In this document: piece by piece, positions 1 to 7,609 of the stretch
Numbering within the stretch: position 1 is the stretch's first letter
Layout of the letters: each line of letters begins with the position of its first letter
Assembly: GCA_038209155.1 (NCBI GenBank)
Contig: JBBQYA010000046.1
Location: 1-21,571, forward strand
DNA length: 21,571 bases
Direction: 5' to 3'
DNA from: JBBQYA01 sp038209155
Lineage (GTDB): Bacteria; Bacteroidota; Bacteroidia; Sphingobacteriales; Sphingobacteriaceae
Program-made: the position numbers and the translations under genes
The notes under the pieces: generated by a model
What the model saw: only the letters and a program-made list of their open reading frames with translations
Databases searched by the model: none
What the model was told of the DNA's origin: nothing

Positions 1-107
1 TAAAAACCACAATCCTCTTTTGATTTTGCCATAAATCGCTTTATAAATTGTTTAGAAATTATAATGCCTGTATTCAGAAGAGAATTAGAATTAATATTAT
101 CTACCAC
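1..107 (-). CDS. Possible 5' end of an unidentified minus-strand gene, truncated by the window edge
   Basis: A minus-strand frame stays open from a stop just upstream of base 107 to the left edge. It could start at GTG 107 (Val-Val-Asp-Asn-Ile...) or at the in-frame ATG at 32 (Met-Ala-Lys-Ser-Lys-Glu-Asp-Cys-Gly-Phe). The 35 visible residues are mixed hydrophobic and basic and look like the start of a soluble alpha-helical protein. A small transcription regulator would fit, but nothing diagnostic is visible and I do not assign a family. GTG starts are uncommon in this phylum, so ATG 32 is also plausible. The 377-bp gap to the next gene is compatible with a promoter region. The existence of the gene is an inference from open frame and composition only. 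Confidence 0.3.
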   Translation of the reverse strand, partial: MVDNINSNSLLNTGIIISKQFIKRFMAKSKEDCGF

Positions 108-484
108 CTTTTTGAATTAAAAAGTTTTTGTAAAAACATAGTAAGTAATAAATCTTTTATTAAATCTATTAGATTCGACATGGCAAAAGTTATGACCATT
201 TGAACCCATATTATTTAAAAGTTACTTATTTGTTGAATATCTTTTCTAAAAAACACCTTATCAATAGTTGCAATAGGTTTAAATTTGGCGGCTTTGTCGC
301 TTATGTAAGATTAGATAATTCGACTTATAAAGGAGAATAGAAAAATTGATTATATATAATTTTTATAAAAAAGAATTAAACTATTAAAGTATTTGATAAA
401 AAGTTTAAGTTTTAGAAAACACCAACCGTTCTATTATATTAATATTTTAAATTTTACATTTACAACTGATAATTACTCCTTATT
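108..484. other. AT-rich intergenic region without a clear gene
   Basis: This gap lies between the possible partial gene at the left edge and the 3' end of the TonB-dependent receptor. I see no tRNA, no convincing promoter with both elements, and no strong terminator hairpin for the receptor gene. A small GC-rich patch at 286-300 can fold as GCGGC-TTT-GTCGC. It sits in a plus-strand frame open from about 172 to 340 that has no ATG; I do not call it a gene. Confidence 0.6.
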
Positions 485-2755
485 TTAAAAAAAGATACTG
501 ATTCTTCCTTTGATAAAAAATGGAGTACCTGGTGTAAAATGTAATTCAGAAACGGGATCTGTTTCATTTTGCAATCTACTTTCGGTATCAAACTGTGCTT
601 CGTTCCAATCTACATTAAAAATATTTTCTGCAGTCAAACCTATTTCATACCTTTTTTGAGTATAATTTACCAGACCATCTACCACAAAATACCCTAGTGC
701 AGTTACCGTATTGTTTTCATTAGCTGGACGATCTCCAATTGCTCGATATCTAATTCCACCATTGAAACCTAAGTCTTTTTTATAGCTTAAGCCAGCAACA
801 GATGTAAATCTTGGAGCTAATGGAATATTATTTTCTGTTTGAGGTACATTTAATAGTCTTCCGTAATTATAATTTAAATCTAAATCAGCAAAAAGATTTG
901 GGACAATTTGTTGCCGAAGGGCAAAATCTACTCCTAATCTTCGCGTAGCACCACTTGCTTCTACTATACCAGCATCTCCAACATATACGAGTTCACTCTC
1001 TAGATCAAGTCCCCATAAAGCAATTTGTAAAACAGTAGAATTAGTAGGTTTGAAAAGACTACCAATCTCATAACCAATAGCTCTAGGTAGTGTTTCTTCT
1101 GTGCTACCGACTACAACTCCACGAGCATCATTAGAATGAAATCCTATACTTGCTTTTGCAAAAAGTTCAACATTGTCATTCAGCAAATATTGAAATTGTA
1201 GTTTAGGACTTACTCTACTTTTGTCAGCTTCGCCACCTGTACTATCACTTGGTAATTGATCATCGAATTTGAAATTAAAATAGTCAAATCTTACTCCTGG
1301 CTTAACAAAAAATTTATTTGTTATTTCAATGTTTTCATCTAAATATGCATAGGCATTTAATTGTTTAATATCACCTTTTACGATATTGTCAATAAAATTT
1401 CTTTTTATGGCTCTATTAAGACTTAATGATATATCATCGTATCTGAAACCTGCACCAAAAGTTTGTTTTACTTTTCTTTTTCCCAAATTGAAATCGTTAT
1501 TTAAACTAAAACGATAACCGTAAATACTTCGGTCATCTATTTGTTCTATTTGATCTCCATCAGTTTGATTTTCTAAGAAAAAAGTAAAGTTGGAATATAA
1601 TTCAAAATCATATTTTGAATAGAAAAATTGATTCTGAATTTTGGTATTATTTTTCAAACGAGAAGTTAAAATAATGTTTCCATTAGTTCTACTGGTTTTA
1701 CCACCTTCTGTATTATCAATACTTCCAAAACGATCTATTAAGCCTCGGTCTATTGCACGTTCTGGTATTTGACCGCTTGCATCCCAATTAGAAGAAAATG
1801 TAGAAAGATTGATGGATAAGGAATTTAATGAATCTAAATCAACAAAGTACTTTCCAAATACATTTAATCTTTTAAATTTCTGAGAAGCATCAAAATAAGA
1901 ATCAGTATAAATGTATTCAGAAGCAATAATTGCACTTTCTCTTCTTTTTCCAAAAAGTTTGGTGTTTCTTAATAAATCTACCATAATCAACCCTCTGGAA
2001 GTATTAAATCTTCCATATTCTAATTTAATTACATTTTTATCAAGGAAATTTAAAGTGGAAAAATTCCCAGCCCCAGAAGTGCTAAAATCTCCATTGGAAG
2101 CTTCGTGCGGTCCTTTGTCTACTTGTAAACTTTGAACTGTTTCTGGGATCACAAAGTGCATATCTGCATAGCCTTGGCCATGTGCATGAGAAACCATATT
2201 TACGGGCATTCCATCAACTGAAACAGCAAAATCAGTTCCATGGTCAATATCAAATCCTCGTAGAAATATTTGCTCTGCTTTTCCTCCTCCCGCATGTTGA
2301 GCGATAAATAATCCAGGAACCAATCGTAATAAATCTTGGGCAGAATTGGTTGGTCTTAATGATAAATCTACTTGATTAATAATACTAATTCCATTTATTG
2401 CATTTTCACTGATTATAATTTCAGGTAAATTCAAAGTATTTTCTGCCATCACAATATCTTTTAATTTATTAGAATTAGAATTTACCGTTATGGTTTTAGT
2501 TTGTTTTAAAAACGATATAGAAGAATAAGTAATTTCATATTTACCCGATTCTACATTAGAAATTTTATAATATCCAGTTATATCTGATAGTGTTCCTTTT
2601 TGATTAGAAAGCACAACAGAAATTCCAGATACAGCTTTTCCATTAGTTTTATTGATAATATAACCCGATATTGAATTATTTTGAGCGAAGATTAAATTTG
2701 GCATACCGATTAAAAACAGTATGCTAAACATCCATTTTTGTATATGTTTTTTCAT
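485..2755 (-). CDS. TonB-dependent outer-membrane receptor with N-terminal carboxypeptidase-regulatory-like domain
   Basis: This is a 756-residue outer-membrane active transporter, presumably energised by TonB/ExbBD. Residues 1-24 are a signal peptide ending in IFA-Q. Residues about 28-105 form a CarboxypepD_reg-like beta-sandwich (SGYIINKTNGKAVSGISVVL). The plug domain is at about 124-240 (LRLVPGLFIAQHAGGG, IFLRGFDIDHGTDFAVSVDG), and the rest is a 22-strand-type barrel ending in aromatic Phe-Phe. The plug is rich in histidine: H154, H172, H190, H192, H200 and H217, including VSHAHGQGYADMH. There is no SusD partner, so this is not a SusC glycan importer. It is the last gene of a co-directional minus-strand group with a HupE/UreJ-like protein and a small His-rich protein, which suggests a metal or metal complex as substrate; that is inference. 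A large hairpin lies 18 bases upstream of the start. The receptor family is certain; the substrate is unknown. Confidence 0.93.
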   Translation of the reverse strand: MKKHIQKWMFSILFLIGMPNLIFAQNNSISGYIINKTNGKAVSGISVVLSNQKGTLSDITGYYKISNVESGKYEITYSSISFLKQTKTITVNSNSNKLKDIVMAENTLNLPEIIISENAINGISIINQVDLSLRPTNSAQDLLRLVPGLFIAQHAGGGKAEQIFLRGFDIDHGTDFAVSVDGMPVNMVSHAHGQGYADMHFVIPETVQSLQVDKGPHEASNGDFSTSGAGNFSTLNFLDKNVIKLEYGRFNTSRGLIMVDLLRNTKLFGKRRESAIIASEYIYTDSYFDASQKFKRLNVFGKYFVDLDSLNSLSINLSTFSSNWDASGQIPERAIDRGLIDRFGSIDNTEGGKTSRTNGNIILTSRLKNNTKIQNQFFYSKYDFELYSNFTFFLENQTDGDQIEQIDDRSIYGYRFSLNNDFNLGKRKVKQTFGAGFRYDDISLSLNRAIKRNFIDNIVKGDIKQLNAYAYLDENIEITNKFFVKPGVRFDYFNFKFDDQLPSDSTGGEADKSRVSPKLQFQYLLNDNVELFAKASIGFHSNDARGVVVGSTEETLPRAIGYEIGSLFKPTNSTVLQIALWGLDLESELVYVGDAGIVEASGATRRLGVDFALRQQIVPNLFADLDLNYNYGRLLNVPQTENNIPLAPRFTSVAGLSYKKDLGFNGGIRYRAIGDRPANENNTVTALGYFVVDGLVNYTQKRYEIGLTAENIFNVDWNEAQFDTESRLQNETDPVSELHFTPGTPFFIKGRISIFF

Positions 2756-2773
2756 AATAATAAGTTTAAAAAT

Positions 2774-2817
2774 ACCTGCAACCTTTTATTTCAACCCTAA
2801 AATAAAAGGGTGCAGGT
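2774..2817 (-). terminator. Strong hairpin between the small His-rich gene and the TonB receptor (terminator or leader element)
   Basis: The arms 2774-2791 and 2800-2817 pair over 17 of 18 positions, with a single A/G mismatch at 2781/2810 and an 8-nt loop (2792-2799). Read on the minus strand, the distal arm ends TGCAGGT and is followed by ATTTTTAAAC, a moderate U-tract. It may end transcription from the upstream genes. It could instead act as a processing or attenuation hairpin in the leader of the receptor mRNA, whose ATG is 18 bases further on. Confidence 0.6.
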
Positions 2818-2923
2818 TAAATATGAGATTAATGAAAATCGTATTTAATTAATAAGTAAATACTTAAAATAATAGCCATGAGATAACTCTTATTAAATAG
2901 TTTTACTTAATAAAAAAAAGGAA

Positions 2924-3304
2924 TTAAACTTTTGGAGGAGGGGAATTTACCTGATAGGAAGGATTAATCAGGTTTAAGAATAGTTCTGCGTGTAAGAAAC
3001 TATTTGAATCAAGAGAATAAAAAAATGGTTCTACTTGAGTGGAATAAAATTTATCAATTGCTTTAAATGCTTTTAAACCATCTGGATTAGACTGATGAGA
3101 ATTTGCATTATTATTAATCTCATTTTTATCATTACAATGATTAAAACAATCTAAAACCAAATAATTATCTTTTTGGCATTCTTCACTGTGTACATAATGG
3201 TGATGAGTTGGGATTTCCTGAGAAAAATAGGTGCTAGTCCAAGCCATGCATAAATAAATAGGCATGATTAAATAAAGCATTAATTTTTTTAATTCAGTTT
3301 TCAT
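2924..3304 (-). CDS. Small exported or membrane-anchored His/Cys-rich protein, function unknown
   Basis: This 126-residue protein has a basic N-terminus and a hydrophobic stretch at residues 8-27 (LMLYLIMPIYLCMAWTS) that reads as a signal peptide or anchor. The segment after it is rich in possible metal ligands: H34, H35, H36, H39, C43, C53, H56, C57 and H70. The C-terminal part is hydrophilic to aromatic and ends NSPPPKV. I do not recognise a Pfam-type domain. The start codon follows the stop of the HupE/UreJ gene directly (3305/3304), so the two are almost certainly co-transcribed and perhaps translationally coupled. Position and composition suggest a periplasmic metal-binding accessory protein; this is inference from residue content and neighbours. 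Confidence 0.75.
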   Translation of the reverse strand: MKTELKKLMLYLIMPIYLCMAWTSTYFSQEIPTHHHYVHSEECQKDNYLVLDCFNHCNDKNEINNNANSHQSNPDGLKAFKAIDKFYSTQVEPFFYSLDSNSFLHAELFLNLINPSYQVNSPPPKV

Positions 3305-3967
3305 TTATGTAAAAAAAATTCTTTCAATGGTCCAGTAAAAAGCTATAATGGCAATTAATCCAGATATTGGATATACGACGCGTTTCCTAAACCAGATTTT
3401 ATTTTTAAACCATTTTACCACCAAAAAATAAGCAATTAGAATTACTGTAATTTGACCTATCTCTACACCAACATTAAAACTTATCAAGGCGTTAATAAAT
3501 TGATCTTTAGGCATTCCCAACTCTGAAAGAACACCTGAAAAGCCCAAACCGTGAACTAAACCGAAGCAGAAAATTAAAATTATTCTATAAACGGATACAC
3601 TTTCTGAGAAGAAATTTTCTAATGCAACCATCACGATGCTCAAAGCAATTAATGGCTCAACTATAGAAGGATCTGGTGTTATGATTCCATAAATAGCTAG
3701 TGCAAGTGTTATGCTATGAGCTAAAGTGAATGCAGCAGTTTGCCACAGCACTTGTCTGATAGTTGGATTTAATAAATACAAACTTAAAACGAACAAAATA
3801 TGATCTAAGCCTAAGGGTAAAATATGAGTAAAACCTAATTTTAAATAGGTCCAAGTAATATTTCCAATAGATAAATTTTCTAATTCAGGACGGAAAACAT
3901 GAGCGTTTGCCAACAAAGGGAACATCAAAATAAAACATACAAATAGTAAGATTTTATTTTTGTGCAT
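3305..3967 (-). CDS. HupE/UreJ-family integral membrane protein
   Basis: This 220-residue protein has a signal peptide (residues 1-22, ending A-N-A) followed by His23, then about six membrane segments. It carries the hallmarks of the HupE/UreJ type 2 family: FTHILPLGLDHILFVLSL (H48, D55, H56), AFTLAHSITLALA (H84), IALSIVMVALEN, FGLVHGLGFSG (H139) and FNVGVEIGQ. Family members are proposed nickel or cobalt permeases, but no urease or hydrogenase gene is visible here, so the metal is open. If signal peptidase cuts after A22, the mature protein starts with His-Val-Phe, and a free N-terminal histidine is a known copper-binding arrangement in other families. The gene overlaps the upstream TPR gene by 14 bases, which supports co-translation. 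Family assignment is strong; substrate is inference. Confidence 0.9.
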   Translation of the reverse strand: MHKNKILLFVCFILMFPLLANAHVFRPELENLSIGNITWTYLKLGFTHILPLGLDHILFVLSLYLLNPTIRQVLWQTAAFTLAHSITLALAIYGIITPDPSIVEPLIALSIVMVALENFFSESVSVYRIILIFCFGLVHGLGFSGVLSELGMPKDQFINALISFNVGVEIGQITVILIAYFLVVKWFKNKIWFRKRVVYPISGLIAIIAFYWTIERIFFT

Positions 3968-5300
3968 AGGTATTGTTTTTCATCACAATTGATGATTCAG
4001 TTTTTAGTAATTCAGGTAAAAAAGGATTAGTAGATAAGGCTAATTTCATCAGATTATCTCCTTTTTCAGCTTGACCTGCTTTATGATAAATTAATCCTGC
4101 TCTACAATTTAAAACCGGATTTTTAGAGCCTGTTTTCATCGCTTTTTCAATATATGGAATCGCTTCTTTTGCTTTATTCTGTTTATAAAGCACCCAGGCC
4201 ATGGTCTCATTTACATCAATATTATTGGGTCTGCGTTCGTATTCAACTTTTGCATGATAAATTGCTTTTTCCAATTGACCTGTTTTCAAATAAGCATAAG
4301 CCAATTCTCTATCTGCAAAATGGCCATGTCCAGGTTTTCCTTCAATTGGAATTTCTGCTTCATTATTTTGCAACATCGCAATCACTTCTGTAGCATTTTC
4401 TTTTGACTTATCTTTTTGATTATTTAATAAATAAACTTCAGTAAGCTCATCTTTAAAAGCATATTCAGGGATAAAACCCGCTGCACTTTCCAAATATTTA
4501 ATTGCTTTTGGATAGTTCTTTTTTGCAACTTCTAATCTACCTAAACCAGCTATAGAGTAAGAATAATCTGCACGTTGACTTAGTGCGGTTCTGTATTGGT
4601 ATTCTGCAGATTGTAAATCTCCAGTATGTTCATACAATAATCCTAATTGAGTGATAGCCCAACAAGTTTGTTCTAAGCCAGGATAACCAGCCTGAACAGC
4701 CATTTTCATAGCTGAAATTGCACCGGGATAATCACCATAAATTTCTCTTAAATAAGAAATCCTAGAGTATGATTTTAAATCTGGACGAAGAGAAACCATT
4801 TTATCAGCCATCACTATAGCACTATCATATTTTCCTAATTCTACATACGCATCACATAATAAACCATTAACAAATGCGCTATTTGGATTAATTTTTTGTG
4901 CTTCGGAAGCGGTTTTTGCTCCATCCGTAAAATGATGTTGATTTAATTGAATAGATGCTTTTACACAAAAAGCTTCAAAATTTTCTGGTTCAGATTTTAA
5001 AACATCATCCATCAAAATTGCTGCTGCAGGCATGTAATAAGCATAATTTGCTGTGACTCTAGCTTCTTGTAAATAAGCTTGTGCAAGTGCAAGTTTTGTT
5101 TTGGTATTTTTTGGATCAGATCTTAAAATTTTAAGATAGGATTCAATTGCTTGTTTTGTATTCCGCCATTCAGATCCAGCTGCTATGGTTCCAGTTCTTT
5201 CTAGTAAGCCAGGAATAGCTATTTTATTCTTCCTCTCAAATAAATAATAGGCAGTGACTGCTAATACGATAAAGGAAACAACGTAAAAATATTTTTTCAT
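3954..5300 (-). CDS. Membrane-anchored tetratricopeptide-repeat protein
   Basis: This 448-residue protein has one N-terminal membrane segment (residues about 4-22, YFYVVSFIVLAVTAYYLFE). A long array of TPR helix pairs runs from about residue 60 to 440, for example DPKNTKTKLALAQAYLQEA, INPNSAFVNGLLCDAYVELG, YSIAGLGRLEVAKKNYPKAI and NPVLNCRAGLIYHKAGQAEKG. The lack of a lipobox suggests the helix anchors it in the inner membrane with the repeats in the periplasm. TPR arrays are protein-protein scaffolds, so here it may organise the exported DUF4331 protein and the HupE-like protein. The start is ATG 5300, just downstream of an intrinsic terminator that separates it from the DUF4331 gene. The 3' end overlaps the next gene by 14 bases. 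The molecular role is unknown. Confidence 0.88.
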   Translation of the reverse strand: MKKYFYVVSFIVLAVTAYYLFERKNKIAIPGLLERTGTIAAGSEWRNTKQAIESYLKILRSDPKNTKTKLALAQAYLQEARVTANYAYYMPAAAILMDDVLKSEPENFEAFCVKASIQLNQHHFTDGAKTASEAQKINPNSAFVNGLLCDAYVELGKYDSAIVMADKMVSLRPDLKSYSRISYLREIYGDYPGAISAMKMAVQAGYPGLEQTCWAITQLGLLYEHTGDLQSAEYQYRTALSQRADYSYSIAGLGRLEVAKKNYPKAIKYLESAAGFIPEYAFKDELTEVYLLNNQKDKSKENATEVIAMLQNNEAEIPIEGKPGHGHFADRELAYAYLKTGQLEKAIYHAKVEYERRPNNIDVNETMAWVLYKQNKAKEAIPYIEKAMKTGSKNPVLNCRAGLIYHKAGQAEKGDNLMKLALSTNPFLPELLKTESSIVMKNNTYAQK

Positions 5301-5305
5301 ATTAA

Positions 5306-5341
5306 GTAAAAAAAGGGCTAAACAGTTTCCCGCCTAGCCCT
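5306..5341 (-). terminator. Intrinsic terminator after the DUF4331 gene
   Basis: Read on the minus strand, AGGGCTA (5341-5335) pairs with TAGCCCT (5320-5314), extendable by a G-U pair, over a loop of about 14 nt. A run of seven T follows, counting the last stem base. It begins 16 bases after the DUF4331 stop codon and ends just before the start of the TPR gene. Partial read-through would give high DUF4331 and low downstream expression from one promoter. Confidence 0.75.
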
Positions 5342-5356
5342 ATGGTTATAATTTAA

Positions 5357-7423
5357 TTATTTAGCGATTGCTAATTTTAATGATTGTACTTTTTTGTTGC
5401 CATTACTTAAAGTAGCAATATAAGTTCCGGTAGATAAATTATTAGCATCGAAAGAGACTATATAAGTTCCAGCTTGCTTGTATTCATTAATTACCGTTTT
5501 GATAAACTTACCAGTAATGTCATAAACACGGATATTTACATTCGTTCCGTTTTTCACTGTGTATTTAATATCAGTTGCATTTTTGAATGGATTAGGATAA
5601 TTCATCATGATTACATCAGGAGAAGCATAACCAAGACCACCGCCTAGTAAACCACTTGTAGGAGTTACATTAGTTCTAAATCCTGACCACGGTAATTGTA
5701 CATAAGGAAATTCTGAACGGAAAGTCGTATCATTTTTAGAAGGACCAGCATCATACGTAATTACAGATAATAAATCTGCTGTAACTGGAGAAGCACCAAC
5801 TACATAATCATCATACCATAAACCGATAGCTGCAAGTGCTACTCCTGCTACCGCTTGTAATTCTATCGTTGTAACATCATCTTCTAAACGACGACCGTTT
5901 GGAAATCCATCCATATTAGGAATAAACTGTAAAGCAGCAGAAGCATTAAATCTTGGATCAGTTAAACCTAAAACAGCAGCCTGAATAATTCCTAAAGAAC
6001 TAAAATCTGGTGAGTTGCGCGGAGTAACTGGTACTGCCATATTTAATCTTAAATAATCACCAAGAGTTGGTAAAAAATTATTGATAAAAGGCTTACCAGC
6101 TGCTAAAGGATCTCCACCTTTTCCTGTTGCCAATTGGTAAGGACGTAAGTTTGGAACTCCTGTGTAAAATATTGGTAAAATATCTACTGCTCTTGGGCTT
6201 GTATTGTTTGGTAATAAAATACCTCCAAAATTAGCTTCTGAAAGTGCAGTACCATCTAATGCTGGAGTACCTTTTAAAGAAAATAATCCTGGCTTGTTAT
6301 TTCTAAAATCGAATCCACCTAAAGAATTAGTTTGAATTCTTAATGGAGCTAAAGCAGGTACTGCATCACCAAAATAACCATTTGCACCAGCGCCATCAGC
6401 CATATATAATCCTAATTCTGGATTGCTGAAATTACCTGCGAATTGTAAATCCTGTGATGGGGAAACTGCATTCCATCTATCTTTTTTAGCGATTGGAATA
6501 ATTACTTCATTAGTCAAAGGCATTCCTAAACGAGAAACTTGAACATAGTCTGATGAGTAGGTTGGAGTAGCGCCATTTGTATTGATTGTAGTAATTCTTG
6601 GACGATATGCAGCAGCATAAACGCCAATTACAAAATCACCATCCAATATTGAAGTTCGTTGAGCAACTGTTTTACCAGATTTCTGCAACATGCTAATTGG
6701 TACTTTAATAGCAATAGTATGAACATTTGATTTAGCTACAGCATCAATATTTTCTGATCTAAAATTTCCTAAATCGAAAGCACCTCCTAAATCTACAAAG
6801 AAAGGATCGTCTGAAGGACCGCAATAAATAGTTTCTCCAGTGCTTGCAGTTAATCTTGCTGCATTAAATAGAGATTCATAAGAACCTGCATTTACTCCTA
6901 ATCCCGGAACACCTGAATTCTCGATAGAACGAGGTCCAATGTTTGGAGGTGGTACAATACCATTTGTTATTATAGTGGCGAAAGAAGAACCACCATCAGT
7001 ACTTTTTTGAGCAACATAGGTAGTTTTAAGATTTTGTCCAAATCTAATATTGAAGAAAGTTGTAGAATCTTCATTTATTTTACTGAACGTAAAACGGTAA
7101 ATAATATCGTCGAAAGCAGTAGCTGTATTATTATCTACGTGGATTTCGTATCGGATATTTTCACCGAATGAGGCATAGTTAGGTCCTCCTTCTGGTAATT
7201 GAAGCGGAACATAACAAGCAATTAAAGTTACTGTGTTTGTATCATCAGGACTTCTGAATGCGTAAACATCTGTGTTGTCTGATAAAGGATCATTCAACAG
7301 CATCGGTGCTTCTCTATGCGAGGAAGCTTCGGTAAAGAATTTTTCGGTTCCAAAGAATCCTAGGGTAACTGCACCAGCAGCTATTAAAGAGCCTTTTAGA
7401 ATGTTTTTAGTAATTTTTCTCAT
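5357..7423 (-). CDS. DUF4331-domain exported protein with type IX secretion sorting domain
   Basis: This 688-residue protein has a signal peptide (residues 1 to about 33, hydrophobic core GSLIAAGAVTLGFFG). The DUF4331 hallmark SSHREAP follows at 34-40, then DPLSDNTDVYAFRSPDD. The DUF4331 body spans most of the protein. The last 80 residues (from about 609, YPNPFKNATDIKYTVKNG to LKLAIAK) are a type A Por secretion tail, with the VYDITGKFIKTV and GTYIATL signatures. The protein should therefore cross the outer membrane by the type IX system and be released or attached at the surface. DUF4331 has no settled biochemical role. It is the first gene of the minus-strand group with TPR, HupE/UreJ and TonB-receptor genes, followed by its own terminator. 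Family and export route are clear; function is unknown. Confidence 0.93.
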   Translation of the reverse strand: MRKITKNILKGSLIAAGAVTLGFFGTEKFFTEASSHREAPMLLNDPLSDNTDVYAFRSPDDTNTVTLIACYVPLQLPEGGPNYASFGENIRYEIHVDNNTATAFDDIIYRFTFSKINEDSTTFFNIRFGQNLKTTYVAQKSTDGGSSFATIITNGIVPPPNIGPRSIENSGVPGLGVNAGSYESLFNAARLTASTGETIYCGPSDDPFFVDLGGAFDLGNFRSENIDAVAKSNVHTIAIKVPISMLQKSGKTVAQRTSILDGDFVIGVYAAAYRPRITTINTNGATPTYSSDYVQVSRLGMPLTNEVIIPIAKKDRWNAVSPSQDLQFAGNFSNPELGLYMADGAGANGYFGDAVPALAPLRIQTNSLGGFDFRNNKPGLFSLKGTPALDGTALSEANFGGILLPNNTSPRAVDILPIFYTGVPNLRPYQLATGKGGDPLAAGKPFINNFLPTLGDYLRLNMAVPVTPRNSPDFSSLGIIQAAVLGLTDPRFNASAALQFIPNMDGFPNGRRLEDDVTTIELQAVAGVALAAIGLWYDDYVVGASPVTADLLSVITYDAGPSKNDTTFRSEFPYVQLPWSGFRTNVTPTSGLLGGGLGYASPDVIMMNYPNPFKNATDIKYTVKNGTNVNIRVYDITGKFIKTVINEYKQAGTYIVSFDANNLSTGTYIATLSNGNKKVQSLKLAIAK

Positions 7424-7457
7424 GTTTTTTAATTTTAATGAAATGATAATTTTTGTT

Positions 7458-7482
7458 AAAACGAAGGGGTTATATTTCGTTT
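7458..7482. repeat. Inverted repeat in the leader/promoter region of the DUF4331 gene
   Basis: AAACGAA (7459-7465) is inverted as TTCGTTT (7476-7482) with a 10-nt spacer, 36-59 bases upstream of the DUF4331 start codon. It could be an operator half-site pair or a small leader hairpin. Seven-base arms in AT-rich DNA are only weak evidence. Confidence 0.3.
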
Positions 7483-7570
7483 ACCGAAAGAAATACGTGA
7501 TCGAATTCATTACGGTTTTATGATAGATGGTAAATTTGTGTGATGAAATTATTACCTCAAAATTTTTTTA

Positions 7571-7603
7571 TTGAAATCTCTTTTCACAAAACTTTGTAGT
7601 TTT
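7571..7603 (+). promoter_or_regulatory. Possible promoter of the deacetylase-like gene
   Basis: TTG at 7571-7573 and TAGTTTTG at 7596-7603 are separated by 22 bases and match the Bacteroidota TTG/TAnnTTTG promoter. Transcription would start about 2 bases before ATG 7610, giving a nearly leaderless message. A second perfect -7 box (TAAATTTG, 7531-7538) lacks a matching upstream TTG. Either could be used. Confidence 0.3.
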
Positions 7604-7609
7604 GAGAAA

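Noticed and set aside
172..340. Plus-strand frame of about 55 codons without ATG, ending in a fairly protein-like stretch (KFGGFVAYVRLDNSTYKGE)
   Set aside because: It has no ATG or GTG start and no clear upstream promoter, and an open run of this length is expected occasionally in AT-rich DNA. It could be a gene relic, but nothing supports it beyond the open frame.
485..2755. TonB receptor considered as a SusC-type glycan importer
   Set aside because: There is no SusD gene next to it and no glycoside hydrolases nearby; the plug is His-rich and the neighbours are HupE/UreJ and DUF4331 genes.
2829..2879. Sixteen-codon minus-strand ORF with hydrophobic product just before the hairpin upstream of the TonB receptor, considered as an attenuator leader peptide
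   Set aside because: There are no runs of a regulatory amino acid, no mutually exclusive second hairpin and no promoter in front. Such short ORFs are frequent by chance.
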